This document shows positions 1 to 7,225 of a DNA stretch of 12,206 nt, piece by piece. The DNA comes from JBEKIK01 sp050013075. GTDB taxonomy: Bacteria; Planctomycetota; Planctomycetia; Pirellulales; Thermoguttaceae. The stretch's first letter is position 1. Each line of letters starts with the position of its first letter. Location of the stretch: contig JBEKFZ010000115.1 of NCBI GenBank assembly GCA_050013075.1, positions 1 to 12,206 of the forward strand, read 5' to 3'. Made by a program: the position numbers and the translations under genes. The notes beneath the pieces were generated by a model. That model was not told the DNA's origin, did no database searches, and saw only the letters and a program-made list of their open reading frames with translations.

Positions 1-96
1 CCCATTATCAATAGTGTTTTTTACTCTTTCCAGCGTTTTTCAGTAGACATCGAAATCATCCTAAATTGGAAACTGGGAGAATTGGGCATTTTTTAG
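1..96 (+). CDS. possible 3' end of an upstream gene (partial, cut by window edge)
   Basis: The frame starting at base 1 is open to a TAG at 94-96 and encodes about 31 residues, ending in ...LNWKLGELGIF. It overlaps the TTG start proposed for the protease by about 30 bases. Short overlaps of this kind are common in two-gene operons. If the protease is IetS-like, the expected upstream partner is an AAA-family ATPase (IetA), but this fragment is too short to show any ATPase motif. It could equally be a chance open frame in AT-rich DNA. The assignment depends on the neighbour, not on recognition of the peptide. Confidence 0.3.
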   Translation, partial: PIINSVFYSFQRFSVDIEIILNWKLGELGIF

Positions 97-2261
97 GAAA
101 GTGCAGATCTTCAGTTAATCGGGTAAAAAATTATTTTAAACAATCGCTTGATACTTATCCCGATATTCCTGCCGTAGCGAGAGTCGAACTGCGACAGGAA
201 GCTGTAGCTAAATCTCATCGTCCGACAGATTTATTCAATGATGATACATGTCCCATTATAGGCGGAGACCAAGCTGGTGAATTGTTTGTGAGCGTTAATA
301 ATAAGGGCCTTGATAATCTTAAAGAAGAAATCTCTCGCGGCAGGACAAGGGACCTAAAGGCAAATATTTCTGCATTGCAGAAGATTCTACCATTTCGACG
401 AAAAGATGTACTAGAAAGTCGTTGTCCAAATAAACTAGTTGAAATGGCAATCGAAACTAAATCACCAATCCGTATGCGTCTGTTTCGTCATCCAGTTAAA
501 ACAATAAATGACATGATTGATAGTACCGCAGAAAAACTGGCCGCGAAAGAAGGCATTGATAAATTAGAACAAATTGATTATGGCGAAAATATCAGAGTAT
601 ATGCTTTGCATGGCGCATCCGCCGCAGCGATAAAAGTAATGTCCGTTTTTCCGGGCACACAAAACCTTTCGCTGTTTCCAGAGTATCGAACCGTTAAAAG
701 AGCATCACATGTAATCGGTAGCTTAGATGACAGCCGATTCCCTTTACTAGACCCCAATGAAGAATTTGGGATTGTAGGAATAATCGATAGTGGTACGAAT
801 CCCAATAACGTGCGGCTTCAATCCTACGTTGTTAATCGATATGATTGGGTCCCTCGAAGTCAACAAGACAACGATCACGGAAGTTTTGTTGCTGGATTAG
901 TAGCGAATTCTAGAGCGTTAAATCACGGCGATACAATATTTCCATCAGTCCGATCAAAGATCATCGATTTCGTAGCTCTGGACGATTCCGGAGAAATTGC
1001 TGAATACGATTTAATAACTGTCATTGACAAAGCGCTTCATGAATATCCAAACGTAAGAGTATGGAATCTGTCGCTTGGACAAGACATAATTTGCAAAGAC
1101 GGGCGTTTTTCATTGTTGGCATGTAAACTTGATTCGATAGCAAAAAAAAGAAATGTGCTTTTTGTAATTGCCGCGGGCAATTTTGAAGAACCGTTAAGGG
1201 CATGGCCCCCATTATATGATATTGGAGATAGAGACAGAATATGCCCGCCCGCAGATTCTATACGTGGATTAACAGTGGGATCTCTAGCGCATCTTGAAAC
1301 CCCTAATACATGTGCCAAGAAGGGCGACCCGTCACCATTTAGCCGGCGAGGACCAGCACCGCATTTTTATATTAAGCCAGAGGTCAGTCATATAGGCGGG
1401 AATTGTGATCTAAAGGCGGATTTTCTTCAAACTGGTGTCATATCTGTTGAGGGAAATGGAAATGTGGCAGAAAACATAGGCACAAGTTACGCAACCCCAA
1501 TTATTTCGACACTTGCGGCAAATGTATTTCGTGAACTTGAGCCAGACGATAGCTTATCACCGACTTTGGTAAAGGCAATGCTTGTGCATTCAGCATTCGT
1601 TCGATCAGGAAAACCGGGGGTAACAGAAGTGCGATATAGGGGTTTTGGCAGCCCTGGTGATTTAAATGACGTTTTAAATTGCATGGAGTCTTCGGCAACA
1701 ATTATTTTTTATGCAGAATTGGAAGAGCATGTTTTGTTTGAAAAGCGTGATTTTCCGATGCCGTTATGTTTACAGGTGCCAAAAAAAGGTTTAAGAGCCG
1801 AAGTATTCATGACCCTAGCTTACGACCCTCCTACGGATGCCAGATATGGCATTGAATATTGCCGCAGTAATGTCACAGCAAGTTTAGGGACAGTTCATAA
1901 AAATAAAAAAACGGGGGAAAAATTCTATAGACCGCAATTGAGACCTGCACCAAGAGGCATTACAAAAGGTTACGAAGAACGATTAGTTAAAGAAGGATAC
2001 AAATGGTCTCCATTGAAACTTTATTATCGTAAGTTCAATTCTGGGTTGTCATCCAGAAAGACTAAATGGAGACTTCATTTGGAATTATTGAACCGCACTG
2101 GATTTGTTGGACGAGAACCACAAAAGGTTGTGTTGCTAGTGACAATTCGCGATCCACTTGGACGGGCATACGTTTACCAGTCGCTTTTACGCGAAATGCA
2201 ACGCCTTGCTTGGGGACCCAAGGATTTACTGATTAAATCTAGGTTGCGACTTAAGCAATAA
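66..2261 (+). CDS. S8 family subtilisin-like serine protease, IetS-like
   Basis: This is a 731-aa subtilase. The catalytic set is visible: Asp241 in GIIDSG, His271 in DNDHGSFVAG, the oxyanion Asn372 in VIAAGNF and Ser474 in GTSYATP. An N-terminal region of about 230 residues precedes the catalytic domain and includes ELRQEAVAKSHRP and TCPIIGG; these I recall from S8 proteases that sit next to an AAA ATPase, including IetS of the IetAS defence/incompatibility system. About 200 residues follow the domain, with no recognised fold. There is no signal peptide or membrane segment, so it is probably cytoplasmic. The start is a TTG with no clear Shine-Dalgarno; no ATG or GTG lies in frame between the upstream stop at 12-14 and this codon, and the next in-frame ATG is far inside conserved sequence. 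The gene is clearly more AT-rich than the rest of the window, which suggests horizontal acquisition. The S8 assignment is firm; the IetS role is inferred from memory of the family and needs the upstream gene. Confidence 0.88.
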   Translation: METGRIGHFLGKCRSSVNRVKNYFKQSLDTYPDIPAVARVELRQEAVAKSHRPTDLFNDDTCPIIGGDQAGELFVSVNNKGLDNLKEEISRGRTRDLKANISALQKILPFRRKDVLESRCPNKLVEMAIETKSPIRMRLFRHPVKTINDMIDSTAEKLAAKEGIDKLEQIDYGENIRVYALHGASAAAIKVMSVFPGTQNLSLFPEYRTVKRASHVIGSLDDSRFPLLDPNEEFGIVGIIDSGTNPNNVRLQSYVVNRYDWVPRSQQDNDHGSFVAGLVANSRALNHGDTIFPSVRSKIIDFVALDDSGEIAEYDLITVIDKALHEYPNVRVWNLSLGQDIICKDGRFSLLACKLDSIAKKRNVLFVIAAGNFEEPLRAWPPLYDIGDRDRICPPADSIRGLTVGSLAHLETPNTCAKKGDPSPFSRRGPAPHFYIKPEVSHIGGNCDLKADFLQTGVISVEGNGNVAENIGTSYATPIISTLAANVFRELEPDDSLSPTLVKAMLVHSAFVRSGKPGVTEVRYRGFGSPGDLNDVLNCMESSATIIFYAELEEHVLFEKRDFPMPLCLQVPKKGLRAEVFMTLAYDPPTDARYGIEYCRSNVTASLGTVHKNKKTGEKFYRPQLRPAPRGITKGYEERLVKEGYKWSPLKLYYRKFNSGLSSRKTKWRLHLELLNRTGFVGREPQKVVLLVTIRDPLGRAYVYQSLLREMQRLAWGPKDLLIKSRLRLKQ

Positions 2262-2264
2262 TAC

Positions 2265-2516
2265 CTAACTAGACTTCTTCTTACCCCAGCGTGTTCTGGC
2301 TGCCTTCCTAGCACTTTCACTTAGCTGTTCTTTGGTTAGCTTTGCCGCCCGTGCGGGACCACCTTTTAATCCCCCCTTACGGCCAAGAGCAACGGCCGCC
2401 GGATCTTTGACCTTCTCAGGCTTCTTTTCGGGGACGGAAATACCCGTAACTTGGTTCACGATAGAACGTGCGATTTCTACAGGGTCGCGGTCGGTTTTGC
2501 GTGATCGCTTAGGCAT
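2265..2516 (-). CDS. small basic Lys/Ala/Gly-rich protein
   Basis: This 83-aa, strongly basic protein has a central GRKGGLKGGPARA segment followed by KLTKEQLSESARKAARTRW and a lysine-rich tail. This short pattern (Gly/Ala/Lys repeat, then an amphipathic helix ending in R-W) occurs in many small bacterial proteins labelled hypothetical or histone H1-like. A nucleic-acid-binding role is plausible from charge alone but is not shown. It ends 3 bp from the protease stop and is convergent with it, so it is not in the same operon. It starts at an ATG with no Shine-Dalgarno; the promoter geometry predicts a leaderless transcript. It borders the AT-rich block and may have travelled with it. Confidence 0.7.
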   Translation of the reverse strand: MPKRSRKTDRDPVEIARSIVNQVTGISVPEKKPEKVKDPAAVALGRKGGLKGGPARAAKLTKEQLSESARKAARTRWGKKKSS

Positions 2517-2522
2517 ACTATA

Positions 2523-2551
2523 ATTATGCCGTCCCCCTAGTACGGGGTCAA
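2523..2551 (-). promoter_or_regulatory. sigma-70-like promoter of the small basic protein gene
   Basis: Reading the minus strand, TTGACC (2546-2551) is followed by exactly 17 bases and then CATAAT (2523-2528). Each hexamer matches consensus at 5 of 6 positions. Only 6 bases separate the -10 from the ATG at 2514-2516, so transcription should begin at or next to the start codon. The spacer carries a CCCC/GGGG inverted repeat around GTACTAG, which may be incidental. Confidence 0.6.
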
Positions 2552-2560
2552 GGCTATTTT

Positions 2561-2587
2561 AAGAAAACCGCTGGGCAAACTGGCCCA
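2561..2587 (-). terminator. possible weak intrinsic terminator of the DUF4129 gene
   Basis: On the minus strand, TGGGC and GCCCA arms (2572-2587, 6-base loop) are followed within a few bases by the T-rich GCGGTTTTCTT. This lies about 50 bases beyond the stop of the DUF4129 gene and upstream of the promoter of the small basic gene. The stem is only 5 bp and the U-tract is interrupted, so the call is weak. Confidence 0.3.
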
Positions 2588-2635
2588 CTACCAAAGGGAG
2601 AGGGGATATTGGATCCACAATTTGCAAAAATCCAG

Positions 2636-4447
2636 TTATAAATTATGTGGCACGCTAAGGGGAACAGTCCCCTGTGTGCGCAAGTTCTCCCACAAGTGTG
2701 ACAATCGCGCCACGCTTGCCGCCGGCAACGTGACCGGGGTGTAGGCGGCCTGGGCGTACAAGTCGGCCAGCCGCCCGGCGTCTTCAGCCAATGAAGAAAA
2801 TTTCGATACCAGGCAACGGGCGAACTCGTGGGGCGTTTGATCGGCTTGACGCGGTTGGCCGTGTTCCCAGGCCCAGGCCTCCACGGCCTCGAAGGTGTAT
2901 CGGACCAACTCCGCCGGCGCGTAGCGCTGAGCCATGCCCGCGGCAAAGGGGTCGGTGAAATCGGCGAACGGCCGGGGCATTTTTTTCGTGGGACTTTCCT
3001 CGTCGCCCGCCTCGTCCGCGCTTCGGACTTTTCCGCCGAAAAGGTTTTGCCAGAAGTTCATTAGCCACTGCCCAAAGTTGCCGATCGCGGCAAACAGCTC
3101 GAAGCGGTTATGCCAAATGGCATACAAAAACAAGACAGCTAACGCCAAGTAGAAAATCCATTTGAACAAAGCGAGTATGGAATTCATGGGAGCGAACGTG
3201 ATTCGCGGAAGGGTCCGTGCGGGCGGGATGTTGATCGATGCTTTACCGCCGTCTTGGCGCTGGTTCCGGGCATTGTCCGTCGGTTGCTTCCCGGCCTGAG
3301 AACTGCCCGACGCTTTGGGCGGCTCTTTTTTGGGCTTTTCCGACGACGACTTGTCCGACGGCTTATTGTCCGCTTTATCCGACTGCGCTTTTTCCGTATT
3401 GTCCGCCTTGTCCGAAGGCCTATTGCCGGGCCGATCCGGCGAACCGGATCCAGATTGCCGGTCGTCGCGTTGAGCGTTTTGCGTCGGAGTTTGGTTATCC
3501 TTGACTCCGTCGCTGCCCGGGGCGTTTTGCGATGGCTGCTGATCGGGCGAGCCAATGCGGAACAGCGGTTCCGATACGGCGTATTCGGCGTTGGGCCGCG
3601 GCAGGAGCATCGCCAAGAGCATCACGCCCGCGATCATAATGCCGCCGATCGTGAGCCAAAGGTTGACTATCAAAAGCGGCATTTCCTGGCGTCGTTGCCT
3701 GAGGTAGCGGCGCAAACCCAAAAAACTCGTCGCCAATAGCAGCCCCAAACCGCTGGCCGTATATACGCAGAGCAGATCGAACGCATTCTGCCGGGCGGAC
3801 AGGTCGGCGACGGGGATGAACAACTGGCCGACGCCGAACAGAGGCAACGCGGCCAGCGAAAAGTAAATCACCCAAACGCCGGGTGCGTGCGGCCGGCGGC
3901 GGCGGTCGATAAACCGCTGCCACCAGCCCGGCGGCTCGTCGCGCGAGGTGGTCGCCTCGATTTCAGGCAATGCAGGCGCAATCTCCTCCTTGAGCGAAGC
4001 CTTCTGAGACCGATCCAGCCCGACCGCTTCCAACAGGCCTTCGCCGGAGTCTTCCTCGTCCTCGTTTATCAGCGTGCAGTCCCAGGTGAGTTTGTCGGAG
4101 GACCACCACACCACTGCGATCAGCCCGCAATTGATGTAAAAAGTCAGCGACTCCAACATGCCCCCTTGAAATTGCACGAACCTGTTGATGGCCAGCAGAG
4201 TAACTATTCCCAAGGGAATGGCGAACAGAATCGCCCGCTCCCGGCCATTCTCGATCGAGATCCGGGCGATCAGCACGGCGGCCATGACGAACAAGGCGAA
4301 TATGTATTGCAATCGCCCTTGAAAGTTGCCCCGGTAAAAAACCTGTATCAGGAAAAACACAAGACTGCCGACCATGGTCATGATCAACGCCGGACTGATG
4401 GCGATGACAAGGTAATCGAGAAGCGTTTTTTTCAGCCGGCGGGCCAT
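2636..4447 (-). CDS. DUF4129-domain multi-pass membrane protein
   Basis: This is a 603-aa membrane protein. About four transmembrane helices come first (roughly 11-37, 46-63, 72-90, 97-116), then an acidic loop, three more helices (191-210, 223-241, 257-282) and a long disordered linker (about 295-410) rich in Ser, Pro, Asp, Lys and Gln with SDKADN-like repeats. One further helix (423-444) precedes a soluble C-terminal domain (about 508-590) with the DUF4129 pattern, including FADFTDPF, LVRYTFEAVEAWA and TPHEFARCL. DUF4129 is often found with MoxR ATPases, DUF58 proteins and transglutaminases in envelope-related clusters, but none of these is in the window. An in-frame TTG at 4492 would extend the protein by 15 residues; the ATG at 4447 is preferred because the predicted promoter -10 lies between the two codons. 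The molecular function is unknown. Confidence 0.82.
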   Translation of the reverse strand: MARRLKKTLLDYLVIAISPALIMTMVGSLVFFLIQVFYRGNFQGRLQYIFALFVMAAVLIARISIENGRERAILFAIPLGIVTLLAINRFVQFQGGMLESLTFYINCGLIAVVWWSSDKLTWDCTLINEDEEDSGEGLLEAVGLDRSQKASLKEEIAPALPEIEATTSRDEPPGWWQRFIDRRRRPHAPGVWVIYFSLAALPLFGVGQLFIPVADLSARQNAFDLLCVYTASGLGLLLATSFLGLRRYLRQRRQEMPLLIVNLWLTIGGIMIAGVMLLAMLLPRPNAEYAVSEPLFRIGSPDQQPSQNAPGSDGVKDNQTPTQNAQRDDRQSGSGSPDRPGNRPSDKADNTEKAQSDKADNKPSDKSSSEKPKKEPPKASGSSQAGKQPTDNARNQRQDGGKASINIPPARTLPRITFAPMNSILALFKWIFYLALAVLFLYAIWHNRFELFAAIGNFGQWLMNFWQNLFGGKVRSADEAGDEESPTKKMPRPFADFTDPFAAGMAQRYAPAELVRYTFEAVEAWAWEHGQPRQADQTPHEFARCLVSKFSSLAEDAGRLADLYAQAAYTPVTLPAASVARLSHLWENLRTQGTVPLSVPHNL

Positions 4448-4474
4448 GGAACTGGAAATCCTGTTTACATTTCT

Positions 4475-4504
4475 ATTGTAACAGATTTCCAATCCATGCG
4501 TAAA
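4475..4504 (-). promoter_or_regulatory. sigma-70-like promoter of the DUF4129 gene
   Basis: On the minus strand, TTTACG (4499-4504) lies 18 bases before TACAAT (4475-4480). Transcription would start near 4468, about 20 bases ahead of the ATG at 4447. This supports the shorter start and suggests that the gene can be expressed apart from the NtrC-type gene, whose stop is at 4523-4525. Confidence 0.45.
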
Positions 4505-4522
4505 CAGCCGAACTTTTTGATT

Positions 4523-5908
4523 TTACCGGCCCATTGAAACGGCGATTTCTTCCAGGCCCAGGCGCTTCATCTTTTTATAAAGCGTGGTGCGATTTATGCC
4601 CAGGGCTTCGGCCGTGATTTGGCGGTTCCAATTATTGGCTTCCAGCACTTCGAGGATGATCTGCCGCTCCGGGCCTTCCAGGACTTGTTTGAGCGAGCGG
4701 TTGTCCAAAGGTTCGATTGCCACTCCACCACCGGCGCTGACGCCCGCCGGCAGGTCTTCGATGCCGATGACGTTGCCCTTGCCCAGCAGCACGGCGCGTT
4801 CGATGACGTTCTGCAATTCCCGCGCGTTACCGGGCCAGCGATAGCGCTGCAAGGCCTGCATTGCTTCGTCGGTGAAGCCGTGGACCTTTTTGCCCGAGTC
4901 TTCGCACACCCGGCTCAAAAAGTGTTCGGCCAAAAGAGGAATGTCGGAAATGCGGTCGCGGATGGGGGGCAATTCGATATTGATCACGTTGATGCGATAG
5001 AAAAGATCCTGGCGGAATCGGCCTTCGGCCACGGCCTTGCCCAGGTCTTCGTTGGTGGCCAGTATGATTCGGGTGTCGATCTTGAACGTTTTATTTCCGC
5101 CCACTTGTTCGAACTCCAGGTCTTGGAGCACGCGGAGCAATTTCACCTGCATTCCGGGCGAGGCGGTGGCGATTTCATCGAGGAAAATGGTGCCCCCGTC
5201 GGCCTGTAAGAACTTGCCCATCTTTTCCCCGGCCGCGCCCGTGAAAGCGCCGGCCACGTGACCGAATAGTTCGCTTTCCAGCAGGGTTTCGGGCAGGCTG
5301 CCGCAGGCGACCTCGACGAACGGTTTATCGCGCCGGCCGCTGCGGCGGTGAATGGCCCGGGCGATAAGCGATTTGCCTGTTCCGCTCTCGCCGGTGATGA
5401 GCACGGTGGCCCGGGTGTCGGCCACGGCGTCGATCACGTCGAAGACTTTGGTCATGCGATGATCGCGGCCCACGATGTTTTCCATGCCGTAGCGCATATC
5501 GAGCTGGGCCTTGAGCGTCTTGTTTTCCTCGATCACTTTTTTCTGGTTCATGGCCCGCTGGACGGCCATCAACAGTTCTTCGTCGATAAGCGGCTTGGTA
5601 AGGAAATCGAAAGCGCCTTGACGAATGGCTTCCACCGCGGTTTCCACGGTGCCGTAGCCCGTGATCATTATTACCGCGATGCCCGGGTAATTTTTGCGGC
5701 AATGGGCCAACAGATCGAAACCGTCTTCGGCGCCCAGGCGGACATCGGCCAGAACCAGGTCGTAGGTTTTGCGGGCGACGGCGGCAATCGCTTCGGCCAG
5801 GGTTGAGGCGGCATCGGTGGGATAACCCTGATCGCGAAGCCAATCGGCCATCGAAGCCAGCACCTGGCGGTCGTCGTCTACCAGCAGAATCGTGCCTTGT
5901 TGTTTCAT
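4523..5908 (-). CDS. NtrC-family sigma-54-dependent response regulator
   Basis: This 461-aa protein is a complete three-domain enhancer-binding protein. The receiver domain (1-120) has the acidic pocket Asp11-Asp13, phospho-acceptor Asp55 in LADVR, Thr83 and Lys105. The AAA+ domain (about 144-375) has Walker A GESGTGKS (173-180), the sigma-54 contact loop GAFTGA (220-225), Walker B TIFLDE (240-245) and the RFRQDLFYRINV segment. The C-terminal Fis-type helix-turn-helix includes ITAEALGINRTTLYKKMKR. It should activate sigma-54 promoters after phosphorylation by a kinase that is not in the window. The ATG is preceded by GGGAG with 5-base spacing. The DUF4129 gene follows 75 bp downstream on the same strand and may be a target or merely a neighbour. 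All key residues are intact. Confidence 0.96.
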   Translation of the reverse strand: MKQQGTILLVDDDRQVLASMADWLRDQGYPTDAASTLAEAIAAVARKTYDLVLADVRLGAEDGFDLLAHCRKNYPGIAVIMITGYGTVETAVEAIRQGAFDFLTKPLIDEELLMAVQRAMNQKKVIEENKTLKAQLDMRYGMENIVGRDHRMTKVFDVIDAVADTRATVLITGESGTGKSLIARAIHRRSGRRDKPFVEVACGSLPETLLESELFGHVAGAFTGAAGEKMGKFLQADGGTIFLDEIATASPGMQVKLLRVLQDLEFEQVGGNKTFKIDTRIILATNEDLGKAVAEGRFRQDLFYRINVINIELPPIRDRISDIPLLAEHFLSRVCEDSGKKVHGFTDEAMQALQRYRWPGNARELQNVIERAVLLGKGNVIGIEDLPAGVSAGGGVAIEPLDNRSLKQVLEGPERQIILEVLEANNWNRQITAEALGINRTTLYKKMKRLGLEEIAVSMGR

Positions 5909-5945
5909 AATGTCTCCCGGTCCCTTATCAAAGGTTGTTGCAAAA

Positions 5946-5974
5946 TATCTACGTTACAGGGCACACCCTGTCAA
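5946..5974 (-). promoter_or_regulatory. promoter of the NtrC-type gene
   Basis: On the minus strand, a perfect TTGACA (5969-5974) is followed by 17 bases and TAGATA (5946-5951). The start would fall near 5939, about 30 bases ahead of the ATG and its GGGAG site. The -10 is only a partial match. The spacer holds a perfect palindrome that is listed separately. Confidence 0.5.
5956..5971. promoter_or_regulatory. operator-like palindrome inside the promoter
   Basis: ACAGGG and CCCTGT form perfect 6-bp arms around a 4-base centre (5956-5961, 5966-5971). The palindrome overlaps the last three bases of the -35 and most of the promoter spacer, which is a typical position for a repressor or autoregulatory site. 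The binding protein is unknown. Confidence 0.4.
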
Positions 5975-6468
5975 AACATAAATATAGATAAAAAGGGTAT
6001 TTTGCCGGTAAATAAACGTTGACCGGGAATTAGGTGCGTTTTTTCTGTTAATACCAATTAAAATGGGACCATGAAATGGAACGGAATAGCCTGTTTCTCC
6101 CCCCTGTTTTTACGGTAAATAATACATAAATATCCATAATACTTGATCCTTTAAGCATCATGTTTTCTCCCCTCGCATTGGCCCTTAAATTCGCATTTAT
6201 CCCGCTGAGTCGGGGGGGTTATTTCGTTTCTTTGGGGGATTCCATGCTGCTCGATAGTGTACTAGGATAGAGTATCCCCCTTTTTAAGCGACCGACATTT
6301 GAGGGAAGCCATTTTGGGGACTTTGAGTTTTAAACGGAAAATGAAAAAAATAAACGAGCGCCGAGAAACAAGAGGAATCACTTTTTCTGTTCTTTTTTAC
6401 AAAAAACGTAATGAGCTTTTTCCATTAGGACCGTTTTGCGGTCGAGAAAATTTTAAGGGAGGCTTCAG

Positions 6469-7101
6469 ATGCCTATTCGTCTATTAATTTGCGATGACCA
6501 TGAAGTCATTCGCACCGGTCTGGGTTGTTTACTAGCCGGGACCGACATTCAAATCGTTGCCGAGGCGGCCAACGGCAAAGACGCCATAAAGGCCGCCTTG
6601 AAGGAAAAACCGGATGTGATCTTGCTCGATATCCGCATGCCCGACGGCGATGGCTTGTCCACTTTGGAAAAACTTCGGGCAAAGATACCGGAGAGCCGCG
6701 TGGTGATGTTGTCAACCTACGACAATCCCACCTACATTGCCAGGGCGGTTGCCCTAGGCGCCTGCGACTACGTGCTGAAAGGCTCTGCCCGCGACGATAT
6801 AATCGCAACGATCGTTGCGGCCGCGGCCGGCGAATCGCCCAGCCGCAGCGGAGAAATGAAACGCATTGCCGCCGCCATGAAAGTCCGCCAGGTCATCGAC
6901 GACGACGACGTCCCCTTGACTCAGCGCGAGACACAAGTCCTCCGCCACGTGGCCCTGGGCTTAAGCAACAAGGAAATCGGCAAATCCCTGGAAATCAGCG
7001 TCGAAACCGTCAAAGAGCACGTGCAAAACATACTCCGCAAGATCGCCGTCAGCGACCGCACCCAGGCCGCCGTGTGGGCCGTGCGAAAGGGATTGGTCTG
7101 A
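6469..7101 (+). CDS. NarL/FixJ-type response regulator
   Basis: This 210-aa two-domain regulator has an N-terminal receiver domain (about 3-120) with Asp9/Asp10, phospho-acceptor Asp54 in LLDIRMPDGDG, Ser82/Thr83 and Lys104. The C-terminal LuxR/GerE DNA-binding domain (about 147-210) carries LTQRETQVLRHVALG, LSNKEIGKSLEIS and VKEHVQNILRKI. It is expected to bind DNA as a dimer once phosphorylated. The ATG has a strong AAGGGAGG site 6 bases upstream, unlike most other genes here. No histidine kinase is adjacent, so the partner is unknown. It runs away from the NtrC-type gene and converges on the TMTC-like gene. Confidence 0.95.
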   Translation: MPIRLLICDDHEVIRTGLGCLLAGTDIQIVAEAANGKDAIKAALKEKPDVILLDIRMPDGDGLSTLEKLRAKIPESRVVMLSTYDNPTYIARAVALGACDYVLKGSARDDIIATIVAAAAGESPSRSGEMKRIAAAMKVRQVIDDDDVPLTQRETQVLRHVALGLSNKEIGKSLEISVETVKEHVQNILRKIAVSDRTQAAVWAVRKGLV

Positions 7102-7113
7102 ACGGAAAAAAAG

Positions 7114-7134
7114 AATTGCAAATTGCAAATTGCA
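7114..7134. repeat. three tandem copies of the heptamer AATTGCA
   Basis: Three perfect 7-bp copies occur back to back just after the stop of the NarL-type gene. The function is unknown. They sit beside a palindromic repeat and may be part of the same repeat-rich spacer. Confidence 0.7.
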
Positions 7135-7168
7135 GATATTCCAGAAAACGATAAAACCGCGCAGTCGG

Positions 7169-7193
7169 CATGCCCACGCTTGCCGTGGGCATG
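7169..7193. repeat. 25-bp palindromic repeat, copy 1
   Basis: Perfect 10-bp arms CATGCCCACG / CGTGGGCATG surround a 5-base loop (CTTGC) between two convergent genes. A second copy with identical arms and a different loop lies inside the TMTC-like gene at 8687-8711, so this is a dispersed repeat and not just a local terminator. It lacks a following T-run on the plus strand, although it could still help end transcription. Confidence 0.75.
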
Positions 7194-7225
7194 TTCTTAA
7201 GGCTTGCGACGACAATGGGATATGA

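Larger units (their letters stand above)
5909..6468. other. AT-rich divergent intergenic region between two response regulators
   Basis: These 560 bases separate the minus-strand NtrC-type gene from the plus-strand NarL-type gene. The left edge holds the NtrC-gene promoter and a palindrome; the right edge holds a strong AAGGGAGG ribosome site (6455-6462) for the plus-strand gene. CGGTAAATAA occurs twice (6006-6015, 6113-6122). I see no convincing gene, tRNA or intrinsic terminator in it. No clear -35/-10 pair was found for the plus-strand gene, although a long leader is possible. Confidence 0.6.

Noticed and set aside
3254..3739. 161-codon plus-strand frame opposite the DUF4129 gene
   Set aside because: It is an Arg/Leu-rich shadow of the low-complexity linker and transmembrane segments of the real minus-strand gene.
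4448..4492. N-terminal extension of the DUF4129 protein from a TTG
   Set aside because: A promoter -10 (TACAAT) lies within the extension and the downstream ATG gives a normal membrane-protein N-terminus.
4619..5209. 196-codon plus-strand frame opposite the NtrC-type gene
   Set aside because: The minus-strand frame has unmistakable AAA+ motifs; the plus frame is antisense to it and has no start signals.
6237..6250. GG-N10-GC spacing resembling a sigma-54 promoter on the plus strand
   Set aside because: Only the core GG and GC with a preceding T match; the rest of the -24 box is poor, and such a match is expected by chance in this length. A nearby TTGGC...CGC at 6179-6194 has the wrong spacing (11).
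6299..6487. 62-codon open frame upstream of the NarL-type gene
   Set aside because: It starts with TTG and no ribosome site, runs into the start of the real gene in another frame, and has no recognisable sequence pattern.
7169..7193. Simple rho-independent terminator
   Set aside because: No T-run follows on the plus strand, and an arm-identical copy lies inside a gene, so it was classed as a dispersed repeat. A terminating effect is not excluded.
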